A DNA stretch of 55,818 bases, taken from positions 1 to 55,818 of the IMG/VR virus record IMGVR_UViG_3300042350_003432; one strand, given 5' to 3'. Source of the stretch: a virus. Positions within the stretch are counted from its first letter, which is position 1. Every line of letters starts with the position of its first letter. The notes under the pieces were generated by a model. The model saw nothing but the letters and a program-made list of their open reading frames with translations. It was not told the origin of the DNA and did no database searches. Positions 43,936 to 51,799 of the stretch are shown piece after piece. The position numbers and the translations under genes are program-made.

Positions 43936-46527
43936 TTAAATGATACAAGCGCCGCCCGCACATGCCAGCTCTTGGGCCTGTGTTGTCTCATCTGTGCCCT
44001 CTAAAACGCTATCAAAGTCAACCGCATTGCTTGATCTAAGAGATACCCATAAATCGAATGCTTCCGCCCGTTCTTGCTTCTTTTGGCGTGCTCTCTCTAA
44101 GTCTTGTTCTAGTGTAGTTTTTGAATTGTGTTCTTTGTATGCATGTTCAAGCTGTTCAACCTCATCAAAGTACATGTTCTGATTCTCTATGTGATCATAT
44201 ACCGCTTTGAATGGGGGTTGTTGGTAGTCATAATCGCCGCTCATGCTTAGGAATGATACACCGCAAAAATACTCTTGATTATCAAAGACAAATTCGCCCG
44301 CCTGTTCCCATTCGTTAGGGCGTACGTTGCAAGTATTTGAAACATTATGATCAGAACCTTCAAGGGATTTAGGGCGTGCGTTGCCATTCTTTACCCATGA
44401 ATTATAGACCATCTTAACAAGTGATAAGAATTCTGTTGCTTTGAGATCGTTTTTAAACACGTTTTCGGGGTTGCATTCTACAGCGAAGATCAAACATTTA
44501 TCAGTTCCATTCGCCGCCCATACACTGTTTTTCACCGCTTGGGGGTTAAGTTCCTCAAACTTTTGAACAAGTGCGGAATCGGCGGGAACTTGTACATGTC
44601 TTAGAAACCGGCGGGCGTGTTCGGGGTGAATGCCAGACGCACAGCCCAAAATTACGGAAGCGGTCCCGCTAGGTTTTACACATGTAATTCTAGCCGCCGG
44701 TTTGATACCTATTTTCTTTGAAAATTGCTTATTGATTACGATTGCAAATTCAGCAAGCGACTTGAGCAAAAATGATGCCCGATCTTCTTCATGCTTGAAA
44801 AAGAAAGCGGAATTGGCTAGACCGGTCAACGATACCCCTAACAATGCTTCACGCTCTACAATTTGCTCACTTACAGGGCCTAAGTAGTCTGATTTAGTAT
44901 AACTTGCTTGCAATGTGCCAAGTTTTACAGCGTTCTTAACAGCTATGTAAAACGCATCAATAGAATCAATAGAGAAATCTTTAAATTTGGATGCATTAAC
45001 TTCTGTTAAATTGCACGCTTGCCAGCCGCTCTCAAATGTGTATCCTTGATCTTCGTATTTGGTTCTATTTTCGGGGTTGATAAGATCAAGTGTATATTCG
45101 TCAACAATGTGGCCCGCATTGTCTTTGATGAGCATAGGACACATAGAAATTTCTACGCAATTATGAACAACAACACCATTCGCAATAAAACTATGCGTTT
45201 TGTTTTCTGTGAGATCATAAACTTCTTCTTTAGCAACAAAATCAAAAGAGACTACGGCGGAAACATCAACATTTGAAACATTATCATCTAAGACAACATG
45301 CACAAGATCACCAGGCAACAAATCGCCCGCTTCAATCCAGCCTTTAGAAGTCATGATTTGATGGTTTTTAGTACATTCTACAAAGTATCCATTTTCTAAG
45401 GTTAATTTGTACACGTCTTGAATACCGGTAGAAAATACGCCCTTATCTGTGCTTTCTGAATAAGTCCCTTGCTTAAATCGTGGGTCAATTCGTAAAGATG
45501 TTTTTTGTTTTGCGTCAAATAGTTGCTTGGCTGTCTTGTACCCCTCAGCGGTCAAGATTTTTGTTCTACCACTAACGCATGGATTGAAACAGAACTCTGT
45601 TGACTCGGTAAACACGAATCCAGGTTCGCCCCATTGTGGCACATTGTCTAGGAATTTCTTCATGAAATCTTGTTTGTCAAGTTTATTTTTCAAGGCTACC
45701 GCTGAAATATTGGCCCTTGCTCTATATGGTGCATCTTTCCACCAATTCCCAGTTTTAGCGGTCCACATGTCCGAATCATCCATGCTGAAAATTGCAATGG
45801 TTGCACTTCTACGCACGCCACCAGATAACACACAATCAGACGCAACGCACACGATATCAAGGCAATCAATACTACGTAGAGTCATGCCCGCCCTTGAGAC
45901 AAGTATCTTTTCAATCATTTGTAAACTGAATTTGAGAGGCACGGGCCCGGGCGCTTTACCACCATGAGACAAAGGGGCGCCTTTCTTTCTAATCAGTGAA
46001 TAATTGAAGATGGGCATGGTATCAGATTGACCAAGATAGAACTGAATAAGGGCATCAAGCGCATCAGCCCAGCCCTCAATCGTATCTTTGATCATGAGGA
46101 TCCTCATTTGTGCGTTGTTAATTTGATCAGATGAGATCACAGGGGGCAACTTTGAAACGTGGTGCTTTTGTACAGAATAACCCACGCCACAGCCACACAG
46201 AAGAAGCCATAGTGACTCCGCAAAGAAGCGGGGGCGGTCACAAAATGAAGTAGTACAATTGAAAATGCGCCAAGGCTTATCAAGTATCGCCTTGCCCCCA
46301 AATTGCAATGATCTTTGAGAACCTAGAATATCTTTACGCTTTAGTGAATCTTCGATCTCGTTCAAATCCTCAAAGATTTCAATGTTATCAATGAACTTTG
46401 AGGCGTGCATATTCATAAGCCTATCTACAGACTCGCCCCAGTTCTCACGCCGTCTCTTAGATGGTAGATACTTTGCGTAGGTTTGTTTAAATGTGAAATT
46501 GGCAAGGTTGCTGCGTTGAATATCCAT
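43936..46527 (-). CDS. adenosylcobalamin-dependent (class II) ribonucleotide reductase, intein-containing precursor
   Basis: Makes deoxynucleotides from ribonucleoside triphosphates using adenosylcobalamin. The monomeric RTPR layout is clear: NCTTSFC with Cys91, GVRRSATIAIF, the catalytic loop Asn-Pro-Cys-x-Glu, a second active-site Cys (Cys505 in QACNL), and a C-terminal redox pair Cys856-x4-Cys861 (CAGGAC). The reading frame is interrupted after Asn315-Pro316 by a 140-residue intein (residues 317-456); Cys457 is both the first extein residue and the radical Cys, and Glu459 follows. The spliced protein has 723 residues, near the 739 of Lactobacillus RTPR. I start at 46527 because GGAG lies 9 bases upstream; ATG 46542 overlaps it. 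Confidence 0.92.
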   Translation of the reverse strand: MDIQRSNLANFTFKQTYAKYLPSKRRRENWGESVDRLMNMHASKFIDNIEIFEDLNEIEDSLKRKDILGSQRSLQFGGKAILDKPWRIFNCTTSFCDRPRFFAESLWLLLCGCGVGYSVQKHHVSKLPPVISSDQINNAQMRILMIKDTIEGWADALDALIQFYLGQSDTMPIFNYSLIRKKGAPLSHGGKAPGPVPLKFSLQMIEKILVSRAGMTLRSIDCLDIVCVASDCVLSGGVRRSATIAIFSMDDSDMWTAKTGNWWKDAPYRARANISAVALKNKLDKQDFMKKFLDNVPQWGEPGFVFTESTEFCFNPCVSGRTKILTAEGYKTAKQLFDAKQKTSLRIDPRFKQGTYSESTDKGVFSTGIQDVYKLTLENGYFVECTKNHQIMTSKGWIEAGDLLPGDLVHVVLDDNVSNVDVSAVVSFDFVAKEEVYDLTENKTHSFIANGVVVHNCVEISMCPMLIKDNAGHIVDEYTLDLINPENRTKYEDQGYTFESGWQACNLTEVNASKFKDFSIDSIDAFYIAVKNAVKLGTLQASYTKSDYLGPVSEQIVEREALLGVSLTGLANSAFFFKHEEDRASFLLKSLAEFAIVINKQFSKKIGIKPAARITCVKPSGTASVILGCASGIHPEHARRFLRHVQVPADSALVQKFEELNPQAVKNSVWAANGTDKCLIFAVECNPENVFKNDLKATEFLSLVKMVYNSWVKNGNARPKSLEGSDHNVSNTCNVRPNEWEQAGEFVFDNQEYFCGVSFLSMSGDYDYQQPPFKAVYDHIENQNMYFDEVEQLEHAYKEHNSKTTLEQDLERARQKKQERAEAFDLWVSLRSSNAVDFDSVLEGTDETTQAQELACAGGACII
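45160..45579 (-). other. mini-intein in ribonucleotide reductase
   Basis: 140-residue protein-splicing element. It starts with Cys1 (CVSGRTKILTAEGY, block A), has block B TKNHQIM with the conserved Thr-x2-His, block F VYDLTENKTHSFIANGVVVHN ending His-Asn, and Cys as the following +1 residue; all catalytic residues of a class 1 intein are present. It is too short to hold a homing endonuclease and no such motif (LAGLIDADG) is seen. Excision should restore the active-site sequence Asn-Pro-Cys-Val-Glu. Confidence 0.92.
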
Positions 46528-46566
46528 GTTTATTTTCTCCATGGTTTACAGTGATGAAAGTTCTTA

Positions 46567-46595
46567 AGTATAATTCTTTAAATGCCAGTAAACAA
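46567..46595 (-). promoter_or_regulatory. possible promoter of reductase gene, TTGTTT-17-TATACT
   Basis: On the - strand TTGTTT (46595-46590), 17 bases and TATACT (46572-46567), about 40 bases ahead of the reductase start. The -10 is good, the -35 weak. It would separate the reductase from the small genes upstream. Confidence 0.4.
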
Positions 46596-46604
46596 TTTTA
46601 TTTT

Positions 46605-47051
46605 TTATCTTGTGTACTCAAGTTCAATGAGTTCTTGAATTTCCTGATTTACTTCTTTTACTTCTGTTTCAATGGTCAATTGAATCTCTTTCATCTCTTT
46701 TGCGCCCTTGCCTACATAGAAAAACACAAGAGAAAGAGACAATGTAAACAAAGTAAATTCGCCGAAGGTCAGTAGTGAGACAATATCAACAAATAACAGG
46801 GGCAACAAACAGGCAATTAGAAAACAAGTAAAAATTGTTAGCGCCGCTTTTCTTTGTCTATAAAGTTCTTTTTGAACAAATAACAATTTTTGAAGGGTTA
46901 AGCGGTAAACCATTAGATTTAAGAGGTCAACGCCCGCTTGTTTCAAGTTAATTTGTTCGGGGTTGGGATTGATTTCGTTGTCTTGGTCGATCATCGTTTT
47001 TTGTGTCCTTTTTGTGAGTTTCTTTGATCCATTGTTGAACAATCCAGGCAT
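46605..47051 (-). CDS. two-helix membrane protein
   Basis: 148 residues with a long hydrophobic hairpin (AALTIFTCFLIACLLPLLFV and LTFGEFTLFTLSLSLVFFYVG, about 69-115) and charged, helical tails. It starts with TGAATG directly after the methylase stop; an alternative ATG at 46994 has a better AAGGA site. Unknown function; an inner-membrane protein acting early in infection, for example on superinfection, is possible but unsupported. Confidence 0.5.
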   Translation of the reverse strand: MPGLFNNGSKKLTKRTQKTMIDQDNEINPNPEQINLKQAGVDLLNLMVYRLTLQKLLFVQKELYRQRKAALTIFTCFLIACLLPLLFVDIVSLLTFGEFTLFTLSLSLVFFYVGKGAKEMKEIQLTIETEVKEVNQEIQELIELEYTR

Positions 47052-47825
47052 TCATTTTTGTTCATCCATATTCAATTTTAATTGTGTTTCGGTGAGTCCT
47101 TGGTAATAGACTACTTCTTGTGTTTGTCTTGCTCTACAATTTTGTAAAGATGAGAAAGGTTCAAAAGGTAGCCAATCAGCACCTTGATTCTCACATACGA
47201 TGATCTCACCTTGCCTTTCTTTGCACCATTTACCAAGATGCTTGAAATCAATATTTTTACTTGATTCCTTGTAGCTTTTTCCAGCTAATTGATAAGGAGG
47301 GTCAATAAACCATGTTGCATCTTCATTCTCGATTTCATCGTAACTTTTTTGCTCAATTTTCCAATGTCTTATGTATTCTAATTGATTTGCTATTTTGTTC
47401 TTATTTTGAATCGTCCAACAACAAAAGTTTCTCGGTTTTCTTGTGGTATAATAATCCCCTTCAATTAGAATTTTTGATCTACTTGTATGCTTGATTCCAG
47501 GTTTTGTACTTGTAAGCATAAGCCAGAAACCAATCAAATATTTAGCTTCTTGGCAAATAGGATACTCATCAACAGATTTATCAAAATCAATCAATGGTAA
47601 ACTAAGAAACTCGCTTTCAGATACACTGATTAAGTAATCCCAGATCGAACATATAACATCGTACTTGTCAAACAATTTTACTTGTTTGTGTGGATAGTGT
47701 AATGAGTAACACGCGCTACCTGCAAACGGTTCTATTATCACATTTTTTGTTGGTGCATGGTACTTTTTAGATAATCTATACTTGCTGCCAAAATAACTAA
47801 AGAACGGTTTTAATGGTTTACTCAT
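47052..47825 (-). CDS. Dam-type (D12 class) DNA adenine methylase
   Basis: 257-residue N6-adenine methyltransferase of the alpha class. N-terminal FSYFGSK (9-15), motif I EPFAGS (32-37) and catalytic DPPY (175-178) are in place and in order. The central part, about 95-170, is the target-recognition segment. Its start overlaps the preceding gene by ATGA. The second Dam-type gene (53354-54196) is only distantly similar. Confidence 0.85.
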   Translation of the reverse strand: MSKPLKPFFSYFGSKYRLSKKYHAPTKNVIIEPFAGSACYSLHYPHKQVKLFDKYDVICSIWDYLISVSESEFLSLPLIDFDKSVDEYPICQEAKYLIGFWLMLTSTKPGIKHTSRSKILIEGDYYTTRKPRNFCCWTIQNKNKIANQLEYIRHWKIEQKSYDEIENEDATWFIDPPYQLAGKSYKESSKNIDFKHLGKWCKERQGEIIVCENQGADWLPFEPFSSLQNCRARQTQEVVYYQGLTETQLKLNMDEQK

Positions 47826-48112
47826 GTTTCATCCATATTCAAAATAAATTGATTATTGATACCGGTAACAGTGAAATTTGCGTCACTGTTGGCGGGGTGA
47901 ATTTTTACTAGAAACTTGCCACTAACGACCGGATGAAAATCAATTTCCCAGTTATCAAACACGCGGTAAATGTTTTTATCTGTCACCTCTGCAATCATCG
48001 AAGCTGCTTCTATCAAAGAATACATAGATGAAAACTTAGTAGGGATTCCCATTTCTTTTTCATGGTCGCATTTGCGTACAAAGTCTATTTCAAACTTTTC
48101 GGGGGTTCTCAT
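47822..48112 (-). CDS. small hypothetical protein between ThyX and methylase
   Basis: 96-residue alpha/beta protein that overlaps thyX by 23 bases and the methylase by ATGA, so it is translated from the same message. No recognised domain; the DNA around it has the same base use as its neighbours. Confidence 0.5.
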   Translation of the reverse strand: MRTPEKFEIDFVRKCDHEKEMGIPTKFSSMYSLIEAASMIAEVTDKNIYRVFDNWEIDFHPVVSGKFLVKIHPANSDANFTVTGINNQFILNMDET

Positions 48113-48818
48113 AGGTTCTCCATAGTTCAGATTTCATGTGTTCTAGTTCTTTTTTAACGTAGATTGATTTGTCTAGTAGCTTCATAGATTCAGGGAATAA
48201 GCCCGCCGTAATATGTTTCACAGCGCTTGCAAACTCTCTAATCTCTTCTTGTGCGTGCTCATCAAGTCTTAGCGTTAAAAAGTGCATAATCGCTTGTAAA
48301 TCAGCCTTCCAGATACAAGAAGAGTACATACCAACGGGCAATTGTACGCGTGCTTGTTCCCTGCATATACCCTGTTCAAGCATCCACTTATAATTATCAT
48401 AGCATGTTCTATAGGTTTCTTCTAGTCTTGCGAAGGCCTCTAGTTCAACATTGTTTTCAATTTGCCCGTAACTTGATTGCTTGCTTGTTGGGTGCTGCTT
48501 TCTCCATAGTACAGGCTTAAAGAACTCTTCTTTGATTTCTACATATCGCCCGCTTACCTCATTCCACGAACAGCCGATAACATGCTTCATCCATTGCCTA
48601 AGAACAAAAATCGGCGCTTTAACTCTAAATTTAATCGTTGCCATTCTAAAGGGTGATGTATGCTCATGCTCCCATAGGTAGTTCATCAGTTTTGCATCTT
48701 TATCAGTGAAATCTTGAGTTTGTGCGCCAAAAGACACGCGGGCGGCGTTTACAATTGCGCAATCATCGCCGAATACGTCGACCAGTTCAACGAATCCTTC
48801 ATATACATTGATTTTCAT
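48090..48818 (-). CDS. thyX: FAD-dependent thymidylate synthase (ThyX)
   Basis: 242-residue flavin enzyme converting dUMP to dTMP. It has EHTSPF (52-57), FVLRQWMKHVIGCSWNEVSGRY (71-92 region, split here for length) and the C-terminal LPVGMYSSCIWKADLQAI segment. The canonical RHR of the ThyX motif is Lys78-His79-Val80 here, with one additional residue before the conserved Ser, a pattern seen in some phage ThyX. It serves deoxynucleotide supply together with the reductase. Ribosome site AAGG precedes the start. Confidence 0.9.
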   Translation of the reverse strand: MKINVYEGFVELVDVFGDDCAIVNAARVSFGAQTQDFTDKDAKLMNYLWEHEHTSPFRMATIKFRVKAPIFVLRQWMKHVIGCSWNEVSGRYVEIKEEFFKPVLWRKQHPTSKQSSYGQIENNVELEAFARLEETYRTCYDNYKWMLEQGICREQARVQLPVGMYSSCIWKADLQAIMHFLTLRLDEHAQEEIREFASAVKHITAGLFPESMKLLDKSIYVKKELEHMKSELWRTYENPRKV

Positions 48819-48851
48819 TTGTCTGCCTTACTGTTTGCTAGTTTCAAGGAC

Positions 48852-49385
48852 CTATTCTATTTTGTTCAAATATAATTCGTTTATTTTAGATACTAGATCG
48901 GGCAAGTCTGTATTTGGTACTAAGTCTACTTTGTAGGCTTGTAAATCCTTAGTATTGAGGGACTTTTTAGACTCATGCACAAAGTTTCTAAAGGGAATAA
49001 GAAACCATTGATCATCTGCATCTTTGGGCGTGAGACAAACTAGAATACAGGCAATAAAGCCCCACCGGTCAAGAAGTCTAAGTTCATCGATTTGTTTCTC
49101 ATTGATTGCGTCTAGTGTGATCATTGTACTTGATCTGTACTTTAGTTCAAAGAGTCCACTTTTACCATTACTTAAAAAGATTTCAAAGTCTGCGCCCGCC
49201 GCTCCAGTGTTCACCGCTAAAAACCTATGATTACTTAAGTTCTTTGATACGCGTACATATGGTTCAAATCTCTTTTTGATTAGTGCGCTATCAGTGCTTA
49301 GATAGTACGTATTCAAGCGGTCAATAAGGCGTTCATAGTAATCGCCCGCCCGCTTTGATTTCAAGCCCCGTCTTAGATTGTCCAT
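48852..49385 (-). CDS. RecU-like Holliday junction resolvase / PD-(D/E)XK nuclease
   Basis: 177 residues. GAAGADFEIF (61-70, Asp66) and FELKYRSS (Glu80, Lys82) form the D...ExK nuclease centre, followed by AINEKQIDELRLLDRWGFIAC, which closely follows the RecU-type layout of strand and helix after the centre. Resolution of recombination intermediates before packaging is the likely role. AGGAG site 12 bases before the ATG. Confidence 0.7.
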   Translation of the reverse strand: MDNLRRGLKSKRAGDYYERLIDRLNTYYLSTDSALIKKRFEPYVRVSKNLSNHRFLAVNTGAAGADFEIFLSNGKSGLFELKYRSSTMITLDAINEKQIDELRLLDRWGFIACILVCLTPKDADDQWFLIPFRNFVHESKKSLNTKDLQAYKVDLVPNTDLPDLVSKINELYLNKIE

Positions 49386-49426
49386 TTGGTTCTATGCTCC
49401 TATGTGTAAAAGAGCATGATAACAGT

Positions 49427-49963
49427 TTAAAGAGAAAAAGATTTAACTTTATATCGTGCGCTTGATAAATATAGTTTCTTATGATCAGCTAGGAACTTTG
49501 CCCAGCGCACATTTGGTTCATGTGTATCAATTGTATTCTTGATCTCTTGCCCGATGCTTGAGACTGCATCAAACAAAGATGATACAACGTTTCTTGTGGT
49601 GATTGCTGCGGTCGCAATGCTACCGAATGAATTTCGACAAAAGACGTAGTTTTGACCGATATAATATCGCGCGCTGATCATATGTTGACCATGAGCGACG
49701 CCCATATTTAAAACTACGAATGAGTATTTATAAGCGCAATGAACTTCTAAAACATTGTTTTCACTAATGGACATATTCAACACTTGTACGCCGTCAATCG
49801 CTAATTGTTGATCAAGTTCTTGGGCTACTTCTTCTAAGCGTACAGGCAACACAATATCATTTCTTTCGCCGGTGATTGCTGCTTCAAGCACATGTTCAAT
49901 TTCGTTCATTGTGCCTGTGATTACGATTGCGCCTGTGTTTACTGTGGTTAATTGGTAGATCAT
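49427..49963 (-). CDS. small hypothetical early protein
   Basis: 178 residues, unknown function, alpha/beta, two Cys. The ATG at 49963 follows GGAG; an in-frame ATG at 50011 lies upstream of the transcript start set by the promoter at 50002-50030. It is the first gene after that promoter. The leader between promoter and gene matches those of the other small early genes. Confidence 0.55.
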   Translation of the reverse strand: MIYQLTTVNTGAIVITGTMNEIEHVLEAAITGERNDIVLPVRLEEVAQELDQQLAIDGVQVLNMSISENNVLEVHCAYKYSFVVLNMGVAHGQHMISARYYIGQNYVFCRNSFGSIATAAITTRNVVSSLFDAVSSIGQEIKNTIDTHEPNVRWAKFLADHKKLYLSSARYKVKSFSL

Positions 49964-50001
49964 TTTGTTCTCCATAGTGTGTTCTTGGTTAAGGTATATT
50001 C

Positions 50002-50030
50002 TAAATAACACAGGTTTTGTACATTGTCAA
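50002..50030 (-). promoter_or_regulatory. early-type promoter, TTGACA-17-TATTTA
   Basis: - strand TTGACA (50030-50025), 17 bases, TATTTA (50007-50002), with the AAAATTTA flank. It shares both core and leader (TTATTTAGAATATACCTTAACC) with the copy at 50935-50963 and serves the small gene at 49427-49963 and probably the RecU-like gene. Confidence 0.75.
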
Positions 50031-50063
50031 TAAATTTTACAAAGTAAATAAGATAAAAGTAAA

Positions 50064-50258
50064 TTAGAACATATTGACTACATATTGTACGAGTAAACAC
50101 CAGCCAACCAACAAGGCGGGGATTAAGATCACACCTAAGACGCATACAACACAAGTCGCCACGAACGAATAAACTTCGCTTAAAAATGTATTCTTTGTTG
50201 TCTTTGTCTCTTCTTTTTGCACGATTGGGAATAGTCCGCATGGTTCAGGTTTTCTCAT
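50064..50258 (-). CDS. small membrane protein
   Basis: 64 residues with a hydrophobic stretch from about residue 31 to 61 (SFVATCVVCVLGVILIPALLVGW..., one or two membrane helices). Its start overlaps the stop of the previous gene as ATGA. No family recognised; small early membrane proteins often act on the host envelope. Confidence 0.55.
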   Translation of the reverse strand: MRKPEPCGLFPIVQKEETKTTKNTFLSEVYSFVATCVVCVLGVILIPALLVGWCLLVQYVVNMF

Positions 50259-50584
50259 TTGCTTAGTACGCTTTCTCTTGTTTCAAGTTCATTGATTTCT
50301 TGTTTGATAAATTCGATTTTAGAGGCCAACACTGATTCAAATGTATCTTTTTTGCTTAGGTTAAAGCGTAGATACTTTGTTGTAAAGTGGCGGCCAAGGG
50401 ATACGTGAATAAATCTGTAATCATTGAATACGTTGAGTACAATGACTACATCTACTTCACCGATACACGCACTCAATAGAACTTCATGCAATTCTTCTTT
50501 GTTGTCTAGTTCTAAGCGGCGTTCTGTTACTTCCCAAGCGAGGCCGGATGGTTCAAGGCCGGCATTTAGTAAATTGGCGATCAT
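50255..50584 (-). CDS. small hypothetical early protein, paralogue of the next upstream gene
   Basis: 109 residues. The first 15 codons (MIANLLNAGLEPSGL) and the middle strand RFIHVSLGR resemble the upstream gene (MIAQIKDTLLNAGL and KYVHVSIS), and both start with an identical GGAGAAAACAAATGATCGC ribosome-start sequence. Function unknown; tandem duplication is likely. Confidence 0.55.
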   Translation of the reverse strand: MIANLLNAGLEPSGLAWEVTERRLELDNKEELHEVLLSACIGEVDVVIVLNVFNDYRFIHVSLGRHFTTKYLRFNLSKKDTFESVLASKIEFIKQEINELETRESVLSK

Positions 50585-50605
50585 TTGTTTTCTCCTGTCT
50601 CTTTC

Positions 50606-50890
50606 TTAGTTTGATTGTGTGTATTGCTTAACAAAGTTACATGCCTCTACAAGTGCTTCATCAAGGCAACCATCAGCAAATTCAATTTGTGTAGCATGGT
50701 AAACAAGGGCGCTAATTGAAACATGCACATATTTTGTATGGTCCGCATAAAAGATTGTCATTGTGACATAGCGGCCAAGATAGTACGCAAACACTGTGAA
50801 GCTTTTTTCTTCTGTCTCACTTGCGTAGTCATTGATTTGGGCAACGTTCAAGCCAGCATTTAGCAAAGTGTCTTTGATTTGTGCGATCAT
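50606..50890 (-). CDS. small hypothetical early protein
   Basis: 94-residue alpha/beta protein, first gene behind the promoter at 50935-50963. The ATG at 50890 is chosen because GGAG lies just upstream; the in-frame ATG at 50944 would be ahead of the transcript start. It resembles the following gene in its first helix and one central strand. Function unknown. Confidence 0.55.
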   Translation of the reverse strand: MIAQIKDTLLNAGLNVAQINDYASETEEKSFTVFAYYLGRYVTMTIFYADHTKYVHVSISALVYHATQIEFADGCLDEALVEACNFVKQYTQSN

Positions 50891-50934
50891 TTGTTTTCTC
50901 CGTAGTGTGTGATCGTTTTTGTTAAGGTACTTTC

Positions 50935-50963
50935 TAAATAACATACGGTTTTTACTTTGTCAA
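50935..50963 (-). promoter_or_regulatory. early-type promoter, TTGACA-17-TATTTA
   Basis: - strand TTGACA (50963-50958), 17 bases, TATTTA (50940-50935), with AAAATTTA upstream. Leader TTATTTAGAAAGTACCTTAAC is shared with the 50.0 kb copy. It drives the operon of at least three small genes down to 50064. Confidence 0.75.
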
Positions 50964-51056
50964 TAAATTTTACAAATTAAATTGAAAATATTTTACTTGT
51001 CTTCTTTGTCTCATTTTTTCTTTGCTTCATATGCACTAAAAACACCGATCTTTTGA

Positions 51057-51085
51057 TTGATACATATAAGCATAGTTCATAAAAT
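51057..51085 (+). promoter_or_regulatory. promoter of the + strand membrane protein gene
   Basis: TTGATA (51057-51062), 17 bases, TAAAAT (51080-51085), divergent from the early promoter at 50935-50963 and 19 bases upstream of the gene at 51105. Both boxes match 5 of 6 consensus bases. Confidence 0.6.
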
Positions 51086-51104
51086 CAAAGAGAAAGGATA
51101 AATC

Positions 51105-51485
51105 ATGTACGATTACGAATTACAACAATGCACCATAGAACCGCCGCCACCTAATACCCCGATCATGTATCAAGGTACTTTTGACCCAGTGAAGCACGAT
51201 AGAAGAGAACCCATTGATTTTGTTCTCTTTAACTTGCCCCTTGTTCTCATCTTTCTTTTTTGCTTAGTGGCTAGGCTGCTAAAGAAGCCCAGTAGGCAAA
51301 TCGACCATTTCACCATTCAAACAGATACTAGAATAAATCAGTTACGCCTTAGAATTGAAACACTAGAAAGACAAAGTAGACAAGACCCATTGAACCTGAA
51401 CGCAAAGATTAGCCGGTTGGAAGATATACTAAGATCACTTGAGACACCAGCCCCATTTTTACCAAAAAACACAGATCAGGACTAA
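51105..51485 (+). CDS. small membrane protein with coiled coil
   Basis: 126 residues: Pro-rich N-terminus (EPPPPNTP), one membrane helix (FVLFNLPLVLIFLFCLVARLL, about 39-59), and a C-terminal coiled coil (INQLRLRIETLERQSRQ). A start with GAAAGGATAAATC ahead. No recognised family. It lies between the divergent early genes and R2. Confidence 0.5.
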   Translation: MYDYELQQCTIEPPPPNTPIMYQGTFDPVKHDRREPIDFVLFNLPLVLIFLFCLVARLLKKPSRQIDHFTIQTDTRINQLRLRIETLERQSRQDPLNLNAKISRLEDILRSLETPAPFLPKNTDQD

Positions 51486-51540
51486 AGGGCTAATTTTGCC
51501 CCTGTGTCTACTATGTAGCCCCGCCCAAAAGTGGCGTTTT

Positions 51541-51799
51541 AGTTAAGATCTTGGCTAGTAGTTAAGATCTTAACTGTACATCTTAACTAGAAAATATTGT
51601 TATAGATCAATAAGTTACATAGATGATTAAGATTATTAAGATAGTTTAAGGCTTAATGATAAACTAAAAACACATAAGAAAATAAATTATGTGTTTTGTG
51701 TTTATATATAAGAGTATAGAAAAAATCTTCATTTTCCTTACCATCCTAACAGGGGCGAGTTAAACTATTGATCTATAACAATATTTTCTAGTTAAGATG
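51541..51799. repeat. R2: iteron and inverted-repeat region, candidate replication origin
   Basis: Non-coding stretch 51486-51924. AGTTAAGAT at 51541 and 51560 (19-bp period), the palindrome AGTTAAGATCTTAACT (51560-51575), a third inverted copy at 51580, ATTAAGAT at 51626 and 51635 (9-bp period), a hairpin at 51667-51697, and a 34-bp perfect inverted repeat with arms 51579-51612 and 51766-51799. The last arm ends in AGTTAAGATG. Layout and spacing match R1 at 23198-23442. TTTGGCATACTA at 51816-51827 is a possible -10 region for the small-terminase gene. An origin, a packaging or recombination site, or a shared operator are possible; an origin fits the iterons best. Confidence 0.7.
51667..51697 (+). 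other. 11-bp perfect hairpin inside R2
   Basis: AAAACACATAA (51667-51677), 9-base loop GAAAATAAA, TTATGTGTTTT (51687-51697). It sits in the AT-rich core of R2 without a following T run, so it is not a normal terminator. It could present a single-stranded initiation hairpin. Confidence 0.6.

Noticed and set aside
43880-43939. 19-residue frame overlapping the HTH gene stop as ATGA
   Set aside because: Too short and without recognisable content; it also runs into the convergent reductase stop. Overlap by chance is likely.
49960-50241. 93-codon frame on the - strand overlapping the small membrane protein
   Set aside because: It runs across the promoter at 50002-50030 and shares no start signal; the overlapping 64-residue frame has an ATGA-coupled start and a clear membrane segment.
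51486-51540. GGGC-taatttt-GCCC hairpin after the small membrane protein gene as a terminator
   Set aside because: Only a 4-bp stem and no T run follows, so it is not convincing.
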